Program-made: the position numbers and the translations under genes
Source of the DNA: Pelomonas sp966111775
Lineage (GTDB): Bacteria > Pseudomonadota > Gammaproteobacteria > Burkholderiales > Burkholderiaceae_C
Assembly (NCBI GenBank): GCA_966111775.1
Contig: CBHWBD010000203.1
Location: 1 to 9,438, forward strand
Length of the DNA: 9,438 nucleotides
Reading direction: 5' to 3'
Part shown: in pieces, positions 1 through 5,757 of the stretch
How the letters are laid out: each line of letters opens with the position of its first letter
Numbering within the stretch: position 1 is the stretch's first letter
The notes under the pieces: model-generated
The model's database searches: none
Told to the model about the DNA's origin: nothing
Seen by the model: the letters and a program-made list of their open reading frames with translations, nothing else

Positions 1-323
1 GCGATGGCCTTGTAGGCCGGCGTGTCCGTCGCGCCGACGAAGTTGCGCTGCATCAGGCTGCCCTGCATCAGGCCAGCGGCGACGCCGATCTCCTGGCGGC
101 CGAGCTGGAAGGCGCTGTCGAGCTTGGCCTTGAAGGGCTCGCTGTGCAGGTCTTCCTTCTCCAGCGCCTCGATGAAGCGCTGCACCTGCTCATCGACCTT
201 GTCGGCCACCTCGGCCTTCAGCGGCACGGCCTCGACGGCCTGGACCGGCTGCACCGGCGTGATGACCTCGGGCGGGGTCAGCGTGAAGCTGGGAGTGGCG
301 GTCGCGGTCGTCGTGGTGTTCAT
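1..323 (-). CDS. TelA/KlaA-family toxic anion resistance protein, N-terminal part (3' end outside window)
   Basis: The reading frame starts at the ATG at 323 and stays open to the left edge, giving 107 residues. After a Thr/Pro-rich, probably disordered start (about residues 1-35) comes a helical segment with the pattern typical of TelA N-termini: VDEQVQRFIEAL, then HSEPFKAKLDSAFQLGRQEI, then GLMQGSLMQR. TelA proteins are cytoplasmic, mostly helical and about 350-400 residues long. They are named for tellurite resistance, but their biochemical role is poorly understood. An AAGGA Shine-Dalgarno (plus-strand 330-334) lies 6 nt before the start. The start overlaps the upstream gene's stop by 4 bases (ATGA), so translation is probably coupled. 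This is the last visible gene of a four-gene cluster. The family call rests on pattern recognition of a fragment. A role in tellurite resistance is not shown by the sequence. Confidence 0.82.
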   Translation of the reverse strand, partial: MNTTTTATATPSFTLTPPEVITPVQPVQAVEAVPLKAEVADKVDEQVQRFIEALEKEDLHSEPFKAKLDSAFQLGRQEIGVAAGLMQGSLMQRNFVGATDTPAYKAI

Positions 324-973
324 GCGATGTCCTTGTTGCCGAACTTCTGGTTCAGGAATTCACTGTGGCGCAGGAAGGCCTGGGCGTCCTGCGAGGCGAG
401 GTCGTCGCCGAGCTGCTCGACCTTGGTCTCCAGCTCGGCCAGCACGCCCTCGAAAGTCGTCTGCGCCGTCTTGCCATTGGCCAGCAGCTTGGTGGTGGCG
501 AACTGGGCCGGGATGCTGAGGTAGGTGTTGAGCGCCTGCGGCAGATAGCTGATGGCGATGTGGCGGGCGTGGAAGGTCTCCTGCAGGCTGAGCTGCCCCT
601 TGCTGCGCTCCCACTGGTCGAGCAGGCCCTCAAGCCGCTGGCAGAGATGCATGATGCGCTGGGCCAGCGGCGCCGGAATGCGGCCGCCCGGGTTGTGCTC
701 GGTCAGGCCGCGCACGCCGGCCAGGGCCCGGCCCATGGCCTCGCGGGCATCGCCCTCGTCCTCGAAGTTCAGCGCCTCCCAGGCGTCTTCTTTCGTGCTG
801 GGCCAGCCCCACCACAGCGCGCCGCCGGCCAGGCCGACGACATAGCCCAGGGCCGCCACGCCCAGGCCCCAGCCGCCGAGAAAGCCCAGGCCCTTGAGCA
901 CAAGCACGCCGGTGGCCGCCAGCAGGCCGCACCAGTTGGCCGGCGCGTTCAGCCATCTGAGCAGACCGTTCAT
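320..973 (-). CDS. XpaC-like two-helix membrane protein of a TelA cluster
   Basis: This 217-residue protein begins with two adjacent hydrophobic helices (about 12-30 and 33-56, Gly/Ala/Trp-rich) that should form a hairpin in the inner membrane. A polar, helical domain (about 60-217) follows. It contains HIAISYLPQALNTYLSIP (138-155) and a C-terminal stretch, TFEGVLAELETKVEQLGDDL and onward to HSEFLNQKFG. This layout fits the XpaC family (annotated as '5-bromo-4-chloroindolyl phosphate hydrolysis protein'), whose genes often lie next to telA. The similarity is judged by eye, so the family name is tentative. There are no obvious catalytic motifs, which suggests a structural or adaptor role for TelA at the membrane (inference). 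Both ends overlap their neighbours by 4 bases (ATGA). The Shine-Dalgarno is weak, which fits translation coupled to the upstream gene. Confidence 0.75.
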   Translation of the reverse strand: MNGLLRWLNAPANWCGLLAATGVLVLKGLGFLGGWGLGVAALGYVVGLAGGALWWGWPSTKEDAWEALNFEDEGDAREAMGRALAGVRGLTEHNPGGRIPAPLAQRIMHLCQRLEGLLDQWERSKGQLSLQETFHARHIAISYLPQALNTYLSIPAQFATTKLLANGKTAQTTFEGVLAELETKVEQLGDDLASQDAQAFLRHSEFLNQKFGNKDIA

Positions 974-2610
974 TGGTAGGCCCGGATGTCCTTGAACACC
1001 GCATACAGCGGCGTCTTGCGCGCGTCGAAGACCTTGCCGCCGGTGATCTCCACCAGGGCCTTCAGATCACCCGCGTCGGCCTCGCCGAACAGCACCATGA
1101 AGACCGGAATGCCGCGCACGTCCTCGGGCAGTTGCTCGTAGGCGCGCTTGAAGTCCTCCAGGCGCCGGCCCATATTGCTCTTGCCGTCGGTGAAGGCCAC
1201 GACCGAGTACTGGTAGTCGGGGTTGCGCTTGCGCTCCTCCAGCATGTTCTGCAGGCCGGTCAGCACCGCGTCGTAGAGGGCCGTGCCGCCGGCCATCTTC
1301 AGCTCGTCGGCGGCGTCGCGCACGCGCTTGAGTTCGGCCAGCTTGGCCTCGGTGTCGGCCTGCGGCCGCACGCCCTTGGTGACCTTGCTGCCGGCCGGGA
1401 TCTCAAAGGCCACGGGCTCGCGCACGCGGTCGCTGAAGGGCAGGAACCACAGCCGCTCGCGGTTGGTCAGCTTGGCGACGCGGCCGGTCAGCGAGGCGTC
1501 GGCGCCGGCCAGGTAGTGGATGGCCTCGACCAGCTGCTCGCGGCGCTTGCCCTGCATGCTGCCGCTGGTGTCCAGCACGAAGGTGCTGGCGATGGGCTTG
1601 CGGAACTCGTTCAGATAGGCGTCGATGAGGCCGTCGGCCAGCTGGCGGTCGGGCGAGAAGGGCAGCTCCACCTGGAAGCCGCGCGCCGGCAGGATGTCGG
1701 CCACCCGGGCCGCCACCTCGGCGCGCATCGGGCGGCGCAGGGTCTGGCGGGCCAGCCACAGCTGGGCGTTGTCGCCCTTCAGATACTCGACCACCTTCAG
1801 ATAGTCGGCGCGGCGGGCGTCGTTCAGCAGCATGAAGGGATAGTCGGCCGTCGTCACGCCCTCGAAGGGGTAGATCAGGTGCAGGGGCTCGCGCAGCTTG
1901 CCGCTGGCGTTCAACGTCAGCAGCCAGCTCTCGTAGTTGATGAAGGCGTTGGCCCGCGTGCCCTGTTGCTTGGCGAACTGCTCGGCCAGATAGGTCGAGT
2001 TGTCGCCGACTATTCTGTAGCCCTTCAGGAAGTCGGCAATCGCACCGCGGTCCACGTCGGCCGCGCTCAGCGCCTCGCCCTTGCCGCCAGCTGCGGCCAC
2101 CACGCCCAGCAGGGCCATGAAACCCTGGTTGCTGGTGGCCGGGTTGGACAGCGCGTATTGCAGCTTGCCGGTCTTGGCGGCGCGGGTGATGTCGGCCCAG
2201 GTCAGCTTGGCGTCGGGCTTGTCCCAGCCGTTCTTCGCGGGGTCGCTCTTGCTGACGCCCACGGCCATGGGCGACAGCATGATCTTTTCCTGCAGCTTGA
2301 CCTTGCCCTGGCCAGCCGCGTCGCTGAGCAGGTATTTGGCGTTGGCGAACCAGGCCACGTCGGCCTTGGATCCGCTCAGCACCTCCTGCGTGCTTTCCAT
2401 CGTGCCGCCGAAGCGGAACTGCACGTCCACGCCGGTGGCGGACTTGATCTGGGCGGCCAGCGGCTCGATGTCCTTCAGGTCGCTGGTGGCGAGCACCTGC
2501 AGCACCGGGCCGGCGGGCGCTTCGGGTGCCGTCTGGACAGCGGGCTCAGGCTTCTTGCCGCAGGCGGCCAGCAGCGTGAAGCTCAACAGGAGCAGGGTGC
2601 GGCGGATCAC
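970..2610 (-). CDS. Lipoprotein with N-terminal solute-binding-like domain and C-terminal vWA domain
   Basis: This 546-residue protein starts at GTG, supported by GGGAG (plus-strand 2619-2623) 8 nt upstream. A lipoprotein signal ends in the lipobox LAAC with Cys17. Gly at +2 does not suggest Asp-type inner-membrane retention. Residues about 36-300 resemble a type 2 periplasmic solute-binding domain (LQVLATSDLKDIEPLAAQI at the start, SNPATSNQGFMALL in the middle). Residues about 341-540 form a vWA domain with a complete metal site (MIDAS): DTSGS at 347-351, Thr443 in GGTALYD, and Asp475 in FTDGKSN. Such a domain would bind a divalent metal and a protein partner in the periplasm. The ligand of the first domain is unknown. 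The gene overlaps its neighbours by 4 bases on both sides. A role in envelope sensing or assembly with TelA is inference. Confidence 0.9.
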   Translation of the reverse strand: MIRRTLLLLSFTLLAACGKKPEPAVQTAPEAPAGPVLQVLATSDLKDIEPLAAQIKSATGVDVQFRFGGTMESTQEVLSGSKADVAWFANAKYLLSDAAGQGKVKLQEKIMLSPMAVGVSKSDPAKNGWDKPDAKLTWADITRAAKTGKLQYALSNPATSNQGFMALLGVVAAAGGKGEALSAADVDRGAIADFLKGYRIVGDNSTYLAEQFAKQQGTRANAFINYESWLLTLNASGKLREPLHLIYPFEGVTTADYPFMLLNDARRADYLKVVEYLKGDNAQLWLARQTLRRPMRAEVAARVADILPARGFQVELPFSPDRQLADGLIDAYLNEFRKPIASTFVLDTSGSMQGKRREQLVEAIHYLAGADASLTGRVAKLTNRERLWFLPFSDRVREPVAFEIPAGSKVTKGVRPQADTEAKLAELKRVRDAADELKMAGGTALYDAVLTGLQNMLEERKRNPDYQYSVVAFTDGKSNMGRRLEDFKRAYEQLPEDVRGIPVFMVLFGEADAGDLKALVEITGGKVFDARKTPLYAVFKDIRAYQ

Positions 2611-3731
2611 TGGTTCATCTCCCGGCTGACGATGTCGATCATTTCAAACATCAGATCGAACCCTGGCGGGTCGATGACCTGGTTCAGCTTCACGTCCACG
2701 GCCAGGCCGGCGGTCTTGGCGGCCTCGGCAAAGGCGGTGGTGTCGCCGGTGCGAAAGCCCTGCTCCAGCGCCACGGCCTGCAGCGTCTTGTTCGTCGACA
2801 GCAGCTCGGCCAGCTGCTTGCCGCGCTCGTTCAGCGCCACCAGCACCCATTTGTTGACGATGGTGGGCTGGGGATACATCAACACCATCTCGGGCCGGAT
2901 GCCGCCTTTTTGCGCCTGGGCCACCATCTGGGCCTCGTAGATGAAGGTCAGCGGCGTCTTGCCCATGCCGATGGCCAGGTAGTCGTCGAAGGCGCCGTTG
3001 ACGTAGTTCTCCTGGAAGCCCTGGCGCTTGAACAGCTCGGCCAGCTGCGTCGCGTACTTCTGCGCCGCCGTGCGGTCGGCCACCACGTCGCCGTTCAGCG
3101 CAGCCGACGTCAGGGCCAGATACATGGCGGCGGAGTTGCTGCGGCGGATGTCGGTCGTGCTGACCAGCACGCTGCGCGACACCGCGTAGTCGCCGCTGGC
3201 CTTCAGGTCGCGCCAGCGCTGCTTGGCCAGCATGGCCTGCGTGAGCTTCTCCATGTCCAGGCTGTAGACCTTGGGCGCCTGGGCCTTGGCCATGCCGTTG
3301 GCAGCCAGGATCTTGGCGACCGGCTCCCAGGACGCGACGACCAGGGGCGTGTGGAAGGGCGAGGTCTGGGTGGCGTTCTTGCCGGCCTTGCGGGCGGCGT
3401 CCGCAATCATGTTGGCGGCGACGACGCCGCTGGCGATGAAGAAGTCGGGCTGGTCGGCGGCGCCGATCTTGGCCGCCATGTCGCGGCTGCCGACGCGGGC
3501 CACCTGCACCGGCAGCTTGGCGCCGCCCAGCACCTTGGCGACGCGCTCGTCCTTGAAGAAAGCCTCCACATCGACGGCGATCAGCCCCTTGAGCGGCTCG
3601 GCGCTGGCGATAGCCGCCTGTTCCTGCGCGATCTGCTTGTGCTCGTCGTTGCTGCGCAATGCAAAGAAGAGGGCGCCGCCAAAGGCTGCCAACAGGACCA
3701 GGGTGCCGACCAGGCGTTTCGCGTTGTTCAT
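2607..3731 (-). CDS. Membrane-anchored periplasmic solute-binding-like protein, first gene of the TelA cluster
   Basis: This 374-residue protein has a short basic start (MNNAKR) and a hydrophobic helix at about 7-26 with no clear signal-peptidase site, so it is probably an inner-membrane anchor with the rest in the periplasm. A short, charged, Gln/Ala-rich segment (about 28-44) precedes the globular part. That part matches the neighbouring vWA lipoprotein's N-terminal domain in several places in the same order: DFFIAS (96-101), RWRDLKASG (172-180), RSNSAAMYLAL (197-207), QLAELFKRQG (229-238), FIYEAQMV (263-270) and LMYPQPTIVNKWVLVALN (284-301). I therefore read it as a related type 2 solute-binding-like domain with an unknown ligand. 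No permease or ATPase gene is visible in the cluster, so a classic ABC transport role is not supported. The ATG at 3731 is the only plausible start. Its best Shine-Dalgarno is unusually far away (see separate entry). Confidence 0.82.
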   Translation of the reverse strand: MNNAKRLVGTLVLLAAFGGALFFALRSNDEHKQIAQEQAAIASAEPLKGLIAVDVEAFFKDERVAKVLGGAKLPVQVARVGSRDMAAKIGAADQPDFFIASGVVAANMIADAARKAGKNATQTSPFHTPLVVASWEPVAKILAANGMAKAQAPKVYSLDMEKLTQAMLAKQRWRDLKASGDYAVSRSVLVSTTDIRRSNSAAMYLALTSAALNGDVVADRTAAQKYATQLAELFKRQGFQENYVNGAFDDYLAIGMGKTPLTFIYEAQMVAQAQKGGIRPEMVLMYPQPTIVNKWVLVALNERGKQLAELLSTNKTLQAVALEQGFRTGDTTAFAEAAKTAGLAVDVKLNQVIDPPGFDLMFEMIDIVSREMNQ

Positions 3732-3815
3732 GATGAGAGGAAGCAGTCTCCTTATTTCGATCAGGGCGGAGTGTCACCGAAGCCGGACCGGGCGCGCAGA
3801 CGACAATCCGGTTTT
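3732..3815. promoter_or_regulatory. Divergent intergenic region between the TelA cluster and pyrC
   Basis: These 84 bp separate the starts of two oppositely directed genes and must carry promoters for both unless one is read from further away. No convincing pair of -35 and -10 boxes is visible on either strand. The best, weak candidates are GACAAT at 3803-3808 as a -10 for pyrC, and GTGACA (reverse strand, plus 3772-3777) as a -35 for the TelA cluster with a poor -10. pyrC also lacks a clear Shine-Dalgarno before its ATG. I see no strong operator-like palindrome. Confidence 0.4.
3747..3754 (-). promoter_or_regulatory. Strong Shine-Dalgarno at unusual distance from the TelA-cluster start
   Basis: On the minus strand this reads TAAGGAGA, a near-perfect anti-16S match, but the only ATG in frame begins 15 nt further on. 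The usual spacing is about 5-9 nt. There is no in-frame ATG, GTG or TTG nearer to it. Either the long spacing is tolerated, the intervening pyrimidine-rich stretch folds, or the true start uses a rare codon (a CTG begins immediately downstream, which is too close). Confidence 0.45.
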
Positions 3816-4859
3816 ATGACCCAAGCTCCCTTACAGCTCACCCTCACCCGGCCTGACGACTGGCACTTGCACCTGCGCGACGAGGCAGCGCTGGCCAGCG
3901 TGCTGCCCTACACGGCTCGCCAGTTCGCCCGAGCCATCGTCATGCCCAATCTGCGCCCGCCGGTCACGACGGCCGCCCAGGCGGTGGCCTACCGCGAGCG
4001 CATCCTGGCCGCGTTGCCCGAGGGCCTGGACTTCCAGCCGCTGATGACGATGTATCTGACGGACAACACGCCGCCGGACGAGATCAAGCGGGCCAAGGAC
4101 GCGGGCGTGGTCGCGCTCAAGCTCTACCCGGCCGGTGCCACGACCAACAGCGATGCCGGCGTCACCGACATCCGCAAGACCTACAAGACGCTGGAAGCCA
4201 TGCAGCGCGAAGGCCTGCTCTTCCTGGTGCACGGTGAGGTGACCGACGCCGACATCGATGTCTTCGACCGCGAGGCGGTGTTCGTCGACCGCGTCATGAA
4301 GCCGCTGCGCGCCGCCATGCCCGAGCTGAAGGTGGTGTTCGAGCACATCACCACCAAGGAGGCCGCCCAGTACGTGACCGAGGCCGACCGCTTCACGGCC
4401 GCCACCATCACGCCCCAGCACCTGCTCTACAACCGCAACGCCATCTTCACCGGCGGCCTGCGCCCCCACTACTACTGCCTGCCCGTGCTCAAGCGCGAGG
4501 AGCATCGCCAGGCCTTGCTGAAGGCCGCCGGCTCGGGGCTGCCGAAGTTTTTTCTCGGCACCGACAGCGCGCCGCACGCTGCCCAGCTGAAGGAGAACTC
4601 GGTCTGCGGCGCCGGCTGCTTCACGGCCATCTCGGCGCTGGAGCTGTACGCCGAGGCCTTCGAAGCCATCGGTGCGCTGGACAAGCTCGACGCCTTTGCC
4701 GGCCACCATGGCCCCGACTTCTATGGCCTGCCGCGCAACACCGGCACGGTCACGTTGAAGCGCGAGCCCTGGACGCTTCCTAGCGCCGTGCCCTTCGGCG
4801 AAGCTCAGCTCAAGCCCCTGCGCGGCGGCGAAACCCTGAACTGGAAACTGATCTCGTGA
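3816..4859 (+). CDS. pyrC: Dihydroorotase, class II (pyrimidine biosynthesis)
   Basis: The enzyme catalyses the reversible cyclisation of N-carbamoyl-L-aspartate to L-dihydroorotate, the third step of de novo UMP synthesis, in the cytoplasm. The 347-residue product has the full E. coli-type zinc site in its usual positions: His17 and His19 in DWHLHLRD, the carbamylated Lys102 in ALKLYPAGATTNS, His139 in LVHGE, His177 in FEHIT, and catalytic Asp250 in GTDSAPH. The length matches the family, so the gene is intact. The frame is open for about 300 codons upstream, but that stretch is antisense to the neighbouring gene. The ATG at 3816 places the HxH motif at the family's normal position. The stop codon touches the start of the NYN-domain gene, so the two are probably cotranscribed. 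Confidence 0.97.
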   Translation: MTQAPLQLTLTRPDDWHLHLRDEAALASVLPYTARQFARAIVMPNLRPPVTTAAQAVAYRERILAALPEGLDFQPLMTMYLTDNTPPDEIKRAKDAGVVALKLYPAGATTNSDAGVTDIRKTYKTLEAMQREGLLFLVHGEVTDADIDVFDREAVFVDRVMKPLRAAMPELKVVFEHITTKEAAQYVTEADRFTAATITPQHLLYNRNAIFTGGLRPHYYCLPVLKREEHRQALLKAAGSGLPKFFLGTDSAPHAAQLKENSVCGAGCFTAISALELYAEAFEAIGALDKLDAFAGHHGPDFYGLPRNTGTVTLKREPWTLPSAVPFGEAQLKPLRGGETLNWKLIS

Positions 4860-5671
4860 TGACCACCAACAAGAAAGTCGCCTTCCTCGTCGACTTCGAC
4901 AACGTCGCCACCGACGTCATCGAGCAGGCGCTCGGCATGGTGTTCAAGGACTACGGCGCCGCCCACATCCGCCGCGCCTACTGCAATGCCGAGCAGGCCC
5001 TGCGCGAGCAGAACTTCCTGAAGCGCCTGGGCCTGCGCGCCATCGTCAATCTCGCCATCGGCAAGAACTCCACCGACATCGCGCTGGCGGTGGACGCGAT
5101 GGAGCTGGCCATCAGCGAGAAGCCCGACGTCATCGTGCTGGTGTCGTCCGACAGCGACTTCGCGCCGCTGGTGCTGCGCCTGCGCGAGAAGGGCGCCTGG
5201 CTGCGCGGCTTCGGCCAGCATGGCAAGACGGGCGACGGCGTCATCCAGATCTACGACCAGTTCAACGAGCTGGCCCACGACAGCGGCCGACCGGCGCCCA
5301 AGCCGGCGGCCAAGGCCGCGAGGAAGGGGGCAGCGCCCAAGCCGGCCGCCAAGAAGGCCGCGCCGCCCAAGGCCGCAGCGCCGGCTCCGGCGCCCAAGCC
5401 GACGCCGGCTCCCGCCCCCAAGGCGGCGCCGGCCCCGAGCGCCGTCGACGCCAACGTCGCCGCAGCCCGGGAAATCAACGCCGTGCTGGCCCTGCTGCCC
5501 AAGCTCGCCGACGGCCAATGGCATGACCTCGGCAGCGCCGCCAAGGCCTTGAAGGACGCCGGCCTGCTGCCCAAGTCCGCGCCGGCGACCAAGCTCTTCC
5601 GCAAGCACCCGCAGGCTTTCCAGCTGCAGCCCGAGAAGCAGCCCAACCAGGTGCGTTTCGGCCACGGATGA
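4859..5671 (+). CDS. NYN-domain (PIN-like nuclease) protein with C-terminal OST-HTH/LOTUS-like domain
   Basis: The product has 270 residues from the ATG at 4859. A GTG at 4856 would add one. The ATG shares one base with the pyrC stop. The N-terminal domain (about 4-140) is a NYN domain of the LabA-like group. Its conserved acidic residues are visible: Asp12 and Asp14 in FLVDFDN, Asp73 in NSTDIALAVDAME, and Asp98 and Asp100 in VSSDSDFAPL. Such domains bind a metal and are known or suspected ribonucleases. A low-complexity Ala/Pro/Lys linker (about 145-195) follows. The C-terminal domain (about 198-270) includes LADGQWHDLGSAAKALKDAG and ATKLFRKHPQAFQL, which resembles the OST-HTH/LOTUS fold seen with NYN domains and thought to bind RNA. 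The basic linker could also contact RNA (inference). The link to pyrC is positional only. Confidence 0.88.
   Translation: MTTNKKVAFLVDFDNVATDVIEQALGMVFKDYGAAHIRRAYCNAEQALREQNFLKRLGLRAIVNLAIGKNSTDIALAVDAMELAISEKPDVIVLVSSDSDFAPLVLRLREKGAWLRGFGQHGKTGDGVIQIYDQFNELAHDSGRPAPKPAAKAARKGAAPKPAAKKAAPPKAAAPAPAPKPTPAPAPKAAPAPSAVDANVAAAREINAVLALLPKLADGQWHDLGSAAKALKDAGLLPKSAPATKLFRKHPQAFQLQPEKQPNQVRFGHG
5291..5440 (+). repeat. Low-complexity Ala/Pro/Lys-coding stretch (linker of the NYN protein)
   Basis: About 50 codons encode almost only Ala, Pro and Lys, with recurring short units such as KPAAK, APKP and PAPAPK. The DNA shows imperfect repeats of GCGCCCAAGCCG. It is a flexible basic linker between the NYN and C-terminal domains. 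Its length probably varies between strains through repeat slippage (inference). Confidence 0.7.
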
Positions 5672-5681
5672 TCGGAATGCT

Positions 5682-5700
5682 TCACGGCCATGTGGCGTGA
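5682..5700 (+). other. Short bulged hairpin after the NYN gene
   Basis: TCAC(G)GCC and GGCGTGA form a 7 bp stem with one bulged G around a 4-base loop, starting 10 nt after the NYN gene's stop. There is no T tract, so it is at best a weak terminator or an RNA-stabilising hairpin. It may separate the pyrC unit from the protease unit. Confidence 0.35.
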
Positions 5701-5745
5701 CCAGCGGCTCGTGCGCGCAAAGCAGCTAGCATCGACGGCCTCCAC

Positions 5746-5752
5746 GGGAGGT
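5746..5752 (+). promoter_or_regulatory. Ribosome binding site that supports a TTG start for the protease gene
   Basis: GGGAGGT lies 5 nt before the TTG at 5758. No ATG or GTG exists in frame at a suitable distance. The encoded signal peptide starts properly at this TTG (MLKSCLKSLL), so the rare start codon is well supported. Confidence 0.75.
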
Positions 5753-5757
5753 CTCGT

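Noticed and set aside
973..2940. A 655-codon open frame on the plus strand opposite the vWA lipoprotein gene
   Set aside because: Its product is a run of His/Gln/Gly/Ala/Leu-rich low-complexity sequence typical of the antisense frame of GC-rich genes. The minus strand carries clear domains and coupled starts.
2607..3731. An ABC-transporter substrate-binding role for the first cluster gene
   Set aside because: No permease or ATPase gene is present in the cluster, and the protein is apparently membrane-anchored. Only a binding-like fold is supported.
3783..3812. Inverted repeat CCGGA...TCCGG upstream of pyrC
   Set aside because: Only 5 bp arms with a 20-base loop, expected by chance in GC-rich DNA.
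2910..3815. A 302-codon N-terminal extension of pyrC in the same frame
   Set aside because: It is antisense to the anchored binding-protein gene and has shadow-like composition. The ATG at 3816 puts the dihydroorotase metal ligands at their normal positions.
3831..4709. A 292-codon frame on the minus strand opposite pyrC
   Set aside because: Antisense shadow of a firmly identified gene, with no domain and no ribosome site.
5697..5732. Possible promoter for the protease gene (GTGACC and TAGCAT)
   Set aside because: The spacing is about 24 bp and both boxes match poorly, so it is not listed as a promoter.
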